Positions 9,284 through 17,880 of a DNA stretch of 19,607 bases are shown one piece after another. The stretch's first letter is position 1; every line of letters begins with the position of its first letter. The DNA lies in the NCBI RefSeq assembly GCF_000330505.1, contig NW_004443511.1, positions 34,983 to 54,589 of the forward strand, read 5' to 3'. Under the pieces are notes generated by a model that was not told the DNA's origin, ran no database searches, and saw nothing but the letters and a program-made list of their open reading frames with translations. The DNA comes from Entamoeba invadens IP1. Its lineage: Eukaryota; Evosea; Mastigamoebida; Endamoebidae. Position numbers and translations under genes: made by a program.

Positions 9284-10045
9284 TTTTTGTATAAAAAACA
9301 ACAAATAAAATTAATCCTGCCAATAACAATTGTTGAACAACAAATAATTAAAACTAATTCTATTTTTTGTTTGAATTTAAATGTATTATTTTTTATAATT
9401 AAATAATACTAAATTAATGGTTCAGTTACTTTGAACAAAAATCAAACTATTCTAAGACTATTTGAAATGTTATTTGAATGTTTCATAAATAAATTTTTTA
9501 TTCGTAATGGCTGTTAAAACCAATTGAAATTAAATTTTTACTTAATTAAATTTCAATTATAAGAAAATCAAACAAAATATTAACTTTGTGTTTATAACGA
9601 GAAATTGGATATTTATGTGTTCATTATATGTACTATATTATATAATTTAATTTATTGATATTTTTGATACAATAATGTAATAACATTTACAAAAAACAAT
9701 AATTGAAAAAATATTTATTTTTTTTAAATCATCACCATAAATAATACAAAAAAAAGTTTTTTACGAAGTTGAAAGTTCGAAATAATAATCAAATTATCAT
9801 TAACAATTCTTATAATTTATTTTATTATTAATATTAATAATTGTTATTTTTTCTTTGAAAAAATAATAGGCAATTTAATAATATTTTTAAGTTTTATTAT
9901 TTTATTATAATGTTATAAGTAAATAAATAATAAAAAATTAAAGTGGATTTAATTAAAGACTTTAATTATAAATAAATTATAAATAAACAATTAATTATTA
10001 ATAAGACTCAATGTGAAACACATGAAAGTATAATAAAAACTTGAT

Positions 10046-10072
10046 AAAAATATTTGGTTTCCAAATATTTTT
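10046..10072. repeat. Perfect 12-bp inverted repeat upstream of the acetyltransferase gene
   Basis: Arms AAAAATATTTGG (10046-10057) and CCAAATATTTTT (10061-10072) are separated by TTT. The repeat ends about 70 bases before the ATG at 10142. Its palindromic form would suit a dimeric DNA-binding protein or a cruciform. Because the region is AT-rich, chance is possible, but the GG/CC at the loop side makes it better than background. Confidence 0.45.
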
Positions 10073-10141
10073 CTGGAATCCAAAATCGAAAACATGTTTC
10101 ATAAGCTTTTCAAATATTAAAACGGCAGTGTTCACAAACAC

Positions 10142-10651
10142 ATGACTGACTCGAGTTTAAATTTTACAATCCGTCCAATTTTACCAACCGACGCGGATTC
10201 TTTTTGTCGCAACTTAAATAACACGCACATTACTGACAATTTACGTGATTACCTTCCAAAGCCATACACGAAACAAGATGCCATCGATTACTTAAACTTT
10301 GTTAAAGACCATCACATTGGGTTCTATGGTATAGACATTAATGGGGTTTTAATAGGAGCAATTGCATACATTCCAAGTACAGATGTCAACCGGTATAGTT
10401 CAGAAATTGGATATTGGCTTGCCGAAGAGTATTGGGGCCATGGGATCATGCCACGTGCTGTCAAAGAGTCGATGGCCGACTACTTATCCAACAGTGATGC
10501 CGTTAGAATTTACTCTCACATTTTTGGTTCAAACCTCAAGTCTCAAAAAGTGCTTGAGAAGGTCGGCTTTACTCGCGTTGGTGTTTTCCACAAGGCGGTC
10601 TTCAAGAATCAAAAATTTGATGACGAAGTCGTTTTCGAATACCTCAAATAA
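10142..10651 (+). CDS. GNAT-family N-acetyltransferase (RimJ/RimL-like)
   Basis: 169 residues, a usual length for single-domain GNAT enzymes, which transfer acetyl from acetyl-CoA to an amine. Visible family features: an N-terminal beta strand FTIRPILPTDAD (8-19), the motif-A region EIGYWLAEEYWGHGIMPRAV (88-107) whose W-G-H-G turn takes the place of the pyrophosphate-binding loop, and the motif-B end N131-x-x-S134 followed by LEKVGF (138-143), typical of RimJ/RimL proteins. There is no signal peptide or membrane segment, so it should be cytosolic. The substrate cannot be told; family members acetylate ribosomal protein N-termini, small amines or antibiotics. It is convergent with the RING-CH gene, 138 bases away. 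The close match to the bacterial RimJ/RimL style allows a transfer origin, but this is not demonstrated. The A-rich leader and the single clean ATG support the start. Confidence 0.9.
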   Translation: MTDSSLNFTIRPILPTDADSFCRNLNNTHITDNLRDYLPKPYTKQDAIDYLNFVKDHHIGFYGIDINGVLIGAIAYIPSTDVNRYSSEIGYWLAEEYWGHGIMPRAVKESMADYLSNSDAVRIYSHIFGSNLKSQKVLEKVGFTRVGVFHKAVFKNQKFDDEVVFEYLK

Positions 10652-10681
10652 CTAGTTTATTTATAGTTTATTTATAATAAT

Positions 10682-10742
10682 ACTATTTAACTATATTATA
10701 TTAGTATTTAACTATACTATTATAGTATTGAACTATAACAAC
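10682..10742. repeat. 21-bp tandem repeat, about three copies
   Basis: Copies at 10682-10702, 10703-10723 and 10724-10742 share the form AGTATTTAACTATA with small changes. They fill the gap between the convergent acetyltransferase and RING-CH genes, i.e. the shared 3' region, and could supply poly(A) signals to one or both transcripts. Confidence 0.55.
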
Positions 10743-10760
10743 ACAGACACACACAGTTAT

Positions 10761-10785
10761 ATACCAAAAGTACATCTTTTGGTAT
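10761..10785. repeat. Perfect 10-bp hairpin just after the RING-CH stop codon
   Basis: ATACCAAAAG (10761-10770), a 5-base loop, then CTTTTGGTAT (10776-10785). The hairpin begins 4 bases beyond the stop codon (10790-10792 on the minus strand), so it would lie in the very short 3' UTR of the RING-CH mRNA. A role in 3' processing or stability is only a guess. Confidence 0.55.
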
Positions 10786-10789
10786 GTCT

Positions 10790-12274
10790 CTACTTGTCCA
10801 GACCATCAGCCGCTGGTGCGTTTTGCATTTCAGACTCATTACCCACTTGAGGTGGTGGAGGTACATACTGGACTTCTGTTTCAGTCGTTTGCATTTGGAC
10901 TTGTTGACCTCCAGGGACATACTCTTGTTGATGTTGAGCAGGGGTATATGGGTGTTGTTCATTCTGTTGAATATAGTCTTGAGTGCTTTGGACCTCCCCT
11001 TGACCCCCAGGAGTATATTGCATAGGAGGTGGGACATATTGCCCACTTTGTTCCACATTCTGTATACCACCTGGTGTATAGTTTGATTGATTCATTTGTG
11101 GCTGCATTGGCTGTGAGTAAGTAGGCTGTCCGACTTGTACGCCTTGCATTGGGACGTTTTGTGGATTACATACAGGAGCGTCATGAGTGGGCATAGGGTG
11201 TATTGTCTCATCCCAGTCGCAGAGTTCTGTTCTCTCCGCCATAGCTTGTCGTTTGATGAACTTAAAGTTGAGAGACGTCAATATGATGACAAAAGTAATA
11301 ACACCAAAGATCCCAACAAATGCTCCAAACAAGATCATCGCACAAGCTATCAAAAATAAGAACAAAATCCCTAAGAAGAGTCCACTGTCATTATTACTCG
11401 ATCCACATCCAAACAAAATGAAGACAAAAGACGCTGCTAGTAACACAAAGAAGTTAATGCAATTGGTACACCCATCTTCCCCACAATCCCAAAATCGTCC
11501 TTTTTTGTGGTACTTGTGATCATCTGTAACATAACAACATGAATTAAAGGTCTTCTCAGCACAAGAACAGGGAAATGGGATTCGACAACAGATCAAATCA
11601 GTCACCGCAGGACACGTTCGTGGACAACAAAAACACCACCCACAAAGGTACAACTTCTTTAAGATCGAATTCCGCCAGACATACGGCTGACAACAAAGAC
11701 CAACTCCACAACACGCACCAAGTCGCTCAGTGTCTCTGTAATTCAATTCGTCGGCAGCCATATCGTCTGAAGTCGCTTGGACGATCCCACCAAAGACAGT
11801 GATGATACCCAAGACTAGACAGTCTAATATAGCACCAAAAATAAGAACACGTGGTATCCACATGTCATCGTCGATCCAGTGCAATTCTTTTTCATCATTA
11901 GAAGCTAACAAAACATGTGTCACATACGTATCGATAGCATAAAGTATATTCCCCGAGGCAAATACTATTAAGAAGAGGTAGACAAACATCATCAAAAATT
12001 GGAGAAGGCCCTTTGTAAAGAACTTCAGAAGTAAGAAAAAGAGGTTGTGGTCCTTCTTCTGCTTAGTCGTATAATCTACTCCACAATTTAAACAGCGGTA
12101 GAACCCAATGGGGTCGTTGTTAAATACTCGGTACTGCTGTAAACAAGAAGGGTGCACATATTTGAATAAGCCTTCACACGCACAGGGTCGTATCAATTTT
12201 TCATTACTTTCACTATCATTACAAAAGCCACACACTTTGTCGTTGTTAACGGGCTGTTGGGCGTCTACTTGCAT
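10790..12274 (-). CDS. RING-CH (MARCH-type) multi-pass membrane E3 ubiquitin ligase
   Basis: 494 residues. The N-terminus has a complete C4HC3 RING-CH finger: C15-x2-C18, C31-x-C33, H41-x2-C44, C61-x2-C64, the zinc-binding fold of MARCH ligases that recruit E2 enzymes and ubiquitinate membrane proteins. Hydrophobic segments lie at about 78-113, 142-165, 274-290 and 298-336 (the first and last long enough for paired helices). Between them, residues about 187-272 are unusually cysteine-rich (CC, CCQP, CGWCFCC, CSC, CGEDGC), which could be a second metal site or a palmitoylated or disulphide-bonded loop. The C-terminal 140 residues are a Pro/Gln/Tyr-rich low-complexity tail with repeated YVPP and YTPGG motifs, probably disordered and possibly a docking platform for WW or SH3-like domains. 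There is no signal peptide; the finger should face the cytosol. The start is supported by the finger lying immediately downstream. The substrate is unknown. Confidence 0.88.
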   Translation of the reverse strand: MQVDAQQPVNNDKVCGFCNDSESNEKLIRPCACEGLFKYVHPSCLQQYRVFNNDPIGFYRCLNCGVDYTTKQKKDHNLFFLLLKFFTKGLLQFLMMFVYLFLIVFASGNILYAIDTYVTHVLLASNDEKELHWIDDDMWIPRVLIFGAILDCLVLGIITVFGGIVQATSDDMAADELNYRDTERLGACCGVGLCCQPYVWRNSILKKLYLCGWCFCCPRTCPAVTDLICCRIPFPCSCAEKTFNSCCYVTDDHKYHKKGRFWDCGEDGCTNCINFFVLLAASFVFILFGCGSSNNDSGLFLGILFLFLIACAMILFGAFVGIFGVITFVIILTSLNFKFIKRQAMAERTELCDWDETIHPMPTHDAPVCNPQNVPMQGVQVGQPTYSQPMQPQMNQSNYTPGGIQNVEQSGQYVPPPMQYTPGGQGEVQSTQDYIQQNEQHPYTPAQHQQEYVPGGQQVQMQTTETEVQYVPPPPQVGNESEMQNAPAADGLDK

Positions 12275-12972
12275 TTCGTGTTATTTGATTTTATCGAGTT
12301 CTTTTGATTAGAAATTCGAAACAAACTGTATGCCATTTTTAATAATTGATTTTACTATAATTTAATGGTTATAATATTAAACTATATTAATATGGTTTAT
12401 TTTTATCAAATATTGTCAATATCATGTTTGACTATTACGAAAGAGGTATTAAAAACATTTTGAATAGTAAATATTTGCCCAAACTAATTTATATTTATAA
12501 TAAAAGATTGAGATATTTTATTATAATAAAAATTGACAATGTTTTGGGTATTTTCGATTTAAAAAAGATAAATTCAACGGCTGTTGTAAATTATTTAATC
12601 ATTATGTATTATTGAATTTATTATATTTGATAATTCATACTTCAATGATTTTTAACCCATACAAACAAAATTATTATCAAATAAATGCTATTAATAGTTT
12701 TTTTAACCATATTATTTTTTTTTGTTGTTATTTTTCTGTTAAAAAAAAAGAGTGGTTTTTGAAACTGTTAAAAAAAATTTAATAAATAATATAAATATAG
12801 TAATTTAATTAATAAAAAGGTATATTAATGAATATAATTGTTTTTAATTTAATTTATTTAATTAAAACTAAATGATATTATTTTTTTTATAACTTTTTGT
12901 TAGATATTATAATTATTAAATTATTTATATTAATAAATAATAATATGAAATAATTGAAAGAATTGCTTAATT
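12275..12972. other. AT-rich intergenic region, no gene seen
   Basis: A 63-codon open frame at 12424-12615 exists but is composed almost only of Asn, Lys, Ile and Tyr codons, as expected by chance in AT-rich DNA. Poly(T) and poly(A) runs dominate from 12700 on. Apart from the RING-CH promoter at the left edge I see no ordered feature. Confidence 0.6.
12288..12301 (-). promoter_or_regulatory. Putative GAAC/TATA-like promoter of the RING-CH gene
   Basis: The coding strand reads GAACTCGATAAAAT, with GAAC (12298-12301) about 24 bases before the ATG. It closely parallels the GAACTATAAAAAT upstream of the receptor kinase. GAAC is a known Entamoeba core promoter word; function here is inferred from position only. 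Confidence 0.35.
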
Positions 12973-13161
12973 TCAAACAAGAAAATGTTTAGATAGTAAC
13001 GAATACTTTGGTGGTATTTTGTATATTGGATGAGGAATTAAAGGTGGAGGAATTGGTGGACTATAGAATGGGGTTAAGTGCAAAAAAGTGGCTGTAGTAT
13101 TGTCCACTTCTTCTGTGTTGTCATGTACTTCTTTGTGTTCACTTTTATGGTCGCTTTTCAT
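12973..13161 (-). CDS. Possible small proline-rich protein
   Basis: 62 codons. I do not recognise it. The N-terminal half is charged and hydrophilic (KSDHKSEHKEVHDNTEEVDN), the C-terminal half proline-rich (SPPIPPPLIPHPIYKIPPK). The sequence is clearly more complex and less AT-rich than its surroundings, and the frame keeps a balanced composition, which argues for coding. Upstream, the coding strand has GAAC (13199-13202) and CTTTTTAAAC (13187-13196), 26 bases before the ATG, resembling an Entamoeba core promoter. There is no signal peptide, membrane segment or known domain. It could also be one exon of a longer gene, though I see no GTTTGT donor at its end, or a chance frame. Confidence 0.4.
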   Translation of the reverse strand: MKSDHKSEHKEVHDNTEEVDNTTATFLHLTPFYSPPIPPPLIPHPIYKIPPKYSLLSKHFLV

Positions 13162-14259
13162 TGTTAAGTTTTTAAAGATCTGTTTTGTTTAAAAAGAGGT
13201 TCTAGCAATTTACATTTTCTCCTATTCTTATGTTAATTAATTTGAATTTGTTTATTTTATTGTAATTTATAATTTATTTTTATTACAAATTTGTTAATTC
13301 TGTTTTATTTATATTAAATAGATATTTTTAATTATAAAATATTTCTATAAATAAATAGATTTATTATAATATGATTAATCAAAATACTAATTGCTATTGT
13401 ATTATAAAAACACTGATTTGTGTTTTGATTTTAAATAAAAGATTATCGAGTTCAAGAGTAATTCTGTTAGTGAATATCTTGTTAGATATAAATAAATAAA
13501 CATATCTTATACCAACATAATAATAAGACATTTTAAAACATATTTAGTTTTAGTAATAACATATAAAACATTTACAAGTTATTACTCAATGTTTTTTTAA
13601 AAATATTTGGTATAATATTTCTTTGCATTCAATAAAAGAAATAAACATAAAACCAAATAAAAAATGTTGTTGTTTTTCAAATTGCTTTTTAAATAAAAAA
13701 GAATTATTGAATGATTATATAAACTGCTTAAAAAGATAGATGATACATTTTAATCAAACCATATTAATAAAAACCAATTTGTTTTTGTATAAAAAAATCC
13801 CATTCAAATACATCAGTATTGGTTATAGTTACTTTATTTAATTTTATATGAATATGATGTAAAAAATTAATATCAATGATGGATATAATATATATATACA
13901 GATTAGTACAATTAATACTAATTTCTAACTTAAAAAACAATAATGTAATTATCTATAAAAAATCATCTGATTTTAAAAAATAATTCCAAAACACCAAAAA
14001 AAATAAAAAACCAACATTTAAAAATGTAAAAATTCCAAAAAATCCATTAGAAAAACATTGTTAATAAATTGGTAGCATTTGAATGGTTTTATATACCATT
14101 AATTTATAACTTATTAAAACAGAAGTATTTTATTTTTCGAATTGGTTATATATGGTATCGATAAATGCCTACTTTTTATCCAAAAAAAATTGCTGTTGAA
14201 GTTGAAAATATTTTAACACAAAGAACACTCATGTAAAATTAACACGAAAATCAGTACAA
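13162..14259. other. AT-rich intergenic region, no gene seen
   Basis: About 1.1 kb without a plausible frame. The left end holds the putative promoter of the small proline-rich frame. One perfect 9-bp inverted repeat is present (AGTAATAAC 13552-13560 and GTTATTACT 13578-13586). The right end is the 3' flank of the winged-helix-like gene. Nothing else stands out. Confidence 0.6.
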
Positions 14260-14835
14260 TTACAACGCCTTATTAACTTTCATCATTTGGACAAAATTTC
14301 CCAACTCTAAAAATGAGGCGTTGTGTGTATTTAAAACATAATTATAGTCATCAGCACTTACAATGCGACATTTCTTTTGTACTTCAGAAAACAATAAAGC
14401 ATTCTTCTGTATTGCCTCTTGTAAATGTGTGAAAGCTTCGATTAGGTCTTTTTTCATTTGAGTTTTCTCACTAAATTCCTCAAACCCAAACATCCTCTCT
14501 TCTGGTTTTAACTTATAAAACCCGCGTGTTTTATAAACACCTTTTCCCGACTGAATCGACGTGCAATGGTTGAACGCGTCTAAAATGGCTTTCTTCCAGT
14601 TTGGTTGCTTGAATTGCTTAAATTTGTTGAGAACGTCCCAGTGAGACTTAATGAAGACAAAGATGTCAGTTTTGAGGGAGAAGTATTCCTTATCGTTGTA
14701 CAAATCTTGAAGAGAAAGTAATATCAAAACACACAATTTGGTCGTTTTAATCTTTGGGACCTGTTGAACCAAAGTGAATTGTCTGCAAAGCGCACAGTTG
14801 CAAAAGACTTGTTTTAAGCACGCGAAATTTTCCAT
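14260..14835 (-). CDS. Putative forkhead-like winged-helix protein
   Basis: 191 residues. Residues about 32-112 follow the layout of a forkhead/winged-helix domain: helix 1 (LCVLILLSLQ), a short strand with FSLKTDIFVFIKSHWDVLN as helix 2, then QPNWKKAILDAFNHC where the invariant Trp and the recognition-helix position fall, a glycine-rich wing (SGKGVYKTRG) and FYKLKPEE, comparable to the SYWTLDP ending of forkhead domains. The N-terminus has C6, C12, C14 and C17, a possible small metal site. The C-terminal third (about 122-156) is helical and could dimerise. A nuclear DNA-binding role is therefore my inference, based on pattern rather than on a recognised family name; a conserved Entamoeba protein of other function is the alternative. 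It stands alone, with 1.1-kb and 2-kb gene-poor flanks. The coding strand shows CTATAAAAT about 30 bases before the ATG. Confidence 0.7.
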   Translation of the reverse strand: MENFACLKQVFCNCALCRQFTLVQQVPKIKTTKLCVLILLSLQDLYNDKEYFSLKTDIFVFIKSHWDVLNKFKQFKQPNWKKAILDAFNHCTSIQSGKGVYKTRGFYKLKPEERMFGFEEFSEKTQMKKDLIEAFTHLQEAIQKNALLFSEVQKKCRIVSADDYNYVLNTHNASFLELGNFVQMMKVNKAL

Positions 14836-16885
14836 TTTGATATTACAAGTTGAGTTGCTATTTTATAGGGTCTTTGTTTTTTATATAATTTTATAGGTAT
14901 TAAATTTTCTAATTTTCGATACCTTTATTCGCTGCAATTCACACCACAACAGCCGTCTTCAGGAAAAAGACAAGTAACACATTATCAAACGTGTAATAAA
15001 CGGGTGTATTCAAGTTGACATTTTTAGTCGCACAAAAAACGATATAATATCGGAAAACCAAACAGTTTTTTTCTTAAATTTATTCTTTCTTTTTATTATA
15101 GAAAAACATTTATACCAAATGAAAAAAAAGTCCGTTCGCTTTTTTCTTGGCGTTTTAACGTTTTTGTCGACTCTTATTTTTAAACACAAAATGATAGACA
15201 CCCCAACTTTGTTTTTCTTGAACATAGGTGCACTCTATTAAATAATAGAATTTTGGGCTTTTGTATTTGTTTTTATTTACTATTTGTTTTTTAGTACAAA
15301 AATTTATGAAAAAACGGGATGTTCCACTAAATCCCTTATTTTTTGAATAAAATTTGTTATCTTTTTTTTCGTAAAAAGAAATGTTTGGAAGCGAAGACAC
15401 CAATAATTAGAAAAACAATTCATTTGTTCCCGATTTATCAGGAGAAAAACGTCTTTTTAAATGAAGTTAATTCAAATGCAGTTTCACACGAAATTAAAAA
15501 ATAAGCAAAATGATAGATTTACGGCAATTATGATTCGATAATACAAATGTTTTTCATTTAAGACGAAAACTGTTACAATTTGAATTATGTTGCCGATCTA
15601 GTTGTTCTAAATATTTGTTTAACTTTTATTGATCAAAAATATAAAATAATTACATTTGAAAGGAGTTAAAAAAAGGAATAAAATAAATGCAGCCTTCAAA
15701 TTTTGTTGTGGAGGGAATGTAATTCAATGGATTAAGAATACGAAAACTATAAAAAAGAATCAAAAGCAAATAACAAAGTTATTGATACAAATGTTATTTA
15801 AATATTATTCAACTAAATAATCGAAAAACGCTGTTATTAATTAGATTCGATCATTCAACAAATTCATTTTTTTTCTTATTTTATGACAAACCTTCTTGCG
15901 TTTATCAAGCCCAAAATACGAAAGTTTCTTTCTTTTTTTTTGTTGAAAAGTCGACTAAAAGTTGAGTAGACTTTTGTGCCCTTGAATTTCAAACTATTTT
16001 TGAGTACAAAAATAGTTTGAAAAAGATGAGGGAAATTAAAACAAGAAGAATAATTAAGTAACAGCGATTTGAATAAATTTGATTAGTCTGGCATATTTTC
16101 AATTAAGAAAACGCGTCACAATAATACAACCGTTATAATAATCAGTTGTTTCAATTATTGTTACGTAACGAAAATAATGTGAATGAACCCCATTTGATTA
16201 TAAATTATATTATTCAAATGTTCAAAGGAATTGTTATTCTACTTGCAAATTGTTCTTTTTTGTACCACAATTCTTGTTGTTTTAACAACAAAATTATAAT
16301 ATAGAATAGTATTCCCACTAAACAATTATAATCTTTTTTGAATTAGTTTGTTTTACCACAATTTGTAAATTAAACGTCTTGAATTGAATGAATTTTTCGT
16401 TTTATTTTTTTTAATCTTCATTTTTTCTGAAATTTCTTAGTGTTTCATTTACTATATTAAAACTATTCAAATAATTAAATTGTAATATGAAAAATCCAAT
16501 AAAATTCAAATCCGTAAATTAAATCCCATCCAATGGCTTGTTTTTTGCAAAGTTCAGTCTTTTTTTATTAAAAAACAACAAAATATGAAAATAATTTTAA
16601 TATCATTTATTTAAGTATTTTAAGTTAAATAATTTAAGAAAAAACGGATAGTATAATATAATTATTTATTTATTATATATTATTATTTATAATCAATTAT
16701 TAATAAATAAAAGAAAAAATATTTAACGTGTTATTCAATTTAACAATAGTTTCAATACAAAAACAACTCGTTAATTAAAATTCCCAATATTAAAAAAACA
16801 GGCAAAAATAATGTATAAAAAAAGTATAGTAATTTTATTATTATTATTAATTATACAACCAAAAACAAATTCAAACCCAATCCCT
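14836..16885. other. Two-kilobase gene-poor region
   Basis: No frame with credible composition. Short frames at 15010-15403 are rich in Lys, Phe, Asn and Tyr, overlap one another and look like chance. About 14930-15500 is slightly less AT-rich than other spacers and could be decayed coding or transposon sequence, but I recognise no domain. Two hairpins at 15946-15975 and 15987-16022 are the clearest structures. Confidence 0.55.
15946..16022. repeat. Two adjacent hairpins in the gene desert
   Basis: Hairpin 1 has arms AAAAGTCGAC (15946-15955) and GTAGACTTTT (15966-15975), 9 of 10 paired, with a 10-base loop. Hairpin 2 is a perfect 16-bp stem (15987-16002 with 16007-16022) around the loop AGTA. 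Eleven bases separate them. They could mark a structured RNA, a terminator-like signal or the remains of an inverted-repeat element. Confidence 0.5.
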
Positions 16886-17654
16886 TCAATTTTTTCCAGT
16901 TTTCACAGTAACAGCCGACTTTTTCTTCTTCGAGTCGTTCTTATCCTTTGCGTCGATTTGCTTCTTCAAATTTTGAATGTTCTCTTTGTCTTTCTTTTGT
17001 GCCTCGACCACTTCGGGGCAGTTGCTTTTAGTGTGTCCGGTTTTCCCACACACAAAACATTTAGTTTGTTTGACATAGGCCAACTTCTCAGAGAGTTCAA
17101 GAACTAATTGATGAGGGCCATCTTCACCTTCAACCTCTAAGCCATTCATTTCTCTGATAATTCTATTCGCCTAGTAATGAGTGTTATTGCTTTATTACCA
17201 CTACAAAAAGTATAATTAGAGTGTTTATTATAATATAATTATATAGTATAATATATATAATAATTATAGTATTTATTATAGTATAATTATAGTATTAGAG
17301 ACATTCATACGGAATTTATACGCCACAAAAAAAACAAACATTTTCCTTGTCGATCACATCAACAAACCCAAAACCCTTGCACACACCATTTTTAAATAAA
17401 AATGCCCGTGTCTTATAAACAAACTTCTTGTACTTCACAAACAAATTTGCAAACGTTTTTTCAGTGAATGTGTATGGCACTTTAGTGACAAAGACCGAAA
17501 CTATTCGCTCAGGTGTGTTCTCAAGAACCTCCTCTTTCATTTTGTCATCTTCAATATCTTCGGGGGTCTTTGCAACATAAACGTCCGCCTCCTCCCGTTT
17601 GGTCTCTTTGTCTTTCTTCATTCTTTTCTCGGATGTCCGTGGACCGTGTCCCAT
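16886..17654 (-). CDS. RRM plus CCHC zinc-knuckle RNA-binding protein (two exons)
   Basis: Exon 1 is 17340-17654 and exon 2 is 16886-17170; the 169-base intron between them starts with GTTTGT and ends with TAG, as in Entamoeba. Splicing in phase 0 joins 105 and 94 codons into 199 residues and restores a whole RRM, which is strong support: RNP2-like SVFVTKVP (53-60), RNP1-like KGFGFVDV (93-100), then across the junction the classic helix and strand ending (ANRIIREMNGLEVEG, LVLELSE). A zinc knuckle follows, C143-x2-C146-x4-H151-x4-C156, and then a lysine-rich helical tail. The N-terminal 48 residues are charged and probably disordered. RRM plus one knuckle is the architecture of SRSF7/RSZ splicing factors and of ZCRB1; neither can be chosen here, and RS repeats are missing. 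A nuclear RNA-binding or splicing role is inferred. Without splicing, exon 1 would end after seven extra codons. Confidence 0.85.
17171..17339 (-). other. Intron of the RRM/zinc-knuckle gene
   Basis: Donor GTTTGT (17334-17339) and acceptor TAG (17171-17173) on the minus strand, phase 0. The middle is an AT repeat with several copies of ATAATTATAGTAT-like words. At 169 bases it seems long for the genus, whose introns are usually well under 100; the AT repeat accounts for the excess and may have expanded or been inserted. Confidence 0.82.
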
Positions 17655-17685
17655 ATTTTTAATAAGTAAAAGATGAGAGAGGAGT

Positions 17686-17694
17686 TTTAAATAC
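17686..17694 (-). promoter_or_regulatory. TATA-like GTATTTAAA of the RRM gene
   Basis: The coding strand reads GTATTTAAA, an exact match to the word I know as the Entamoeba TATA-like core element, ending 31 bases before the ATG at 17654. With the short leaders of this genus, transcription would start just upstream of the ATG, which supports this start codon. Confidence 0.65.
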
Positions 17695-17880
17695 CCTAAT
17701 TATCAGAGTAACTTGATAGCCATTTTTACTGTAAACAATCGGGATTTATTACTAATAAAATAGTTCGGTCTAAAATGAATTTTTGGTCTTGTTTTTTTAT
17801 CATTTAATTTGTTTTGCAAACTATTTTTGTATTTTAAAATGTGGTGTTTAATATATATATGTATTATATTATTATATATA

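Larger units (their letters stand above)
9259..10141. other. AT-rich divergent intergenic region
   Basis: No open frame worth calling. It lies between two divergently transcribed genes (receptor kinase and acetyltransferase), so it should hold both promoters. Content is mostly A/T runs. A small inverted repeat (AATTGAAATT 9522-9531, AATTTCAATT 9549-9558) and a perfect 12-bp hairpin at 10046-10072 are the only ordered structures I see. Confidence 0.6.

Noticed and set aside
12424..12615. 63-codon plus-strand frame starting MFDYYERG
   Set aside because: The composition is what random AT-rich DNA gives, and no promoter word or domain is visible.
15010..15403. Two overlapping minus-strand frames in the gene desert
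   Set aside because: Low-complexity Lys/Phe/Asn-rich translations that overlap in different frames; the longer one lacks an ATG start and no domain is recognisable.
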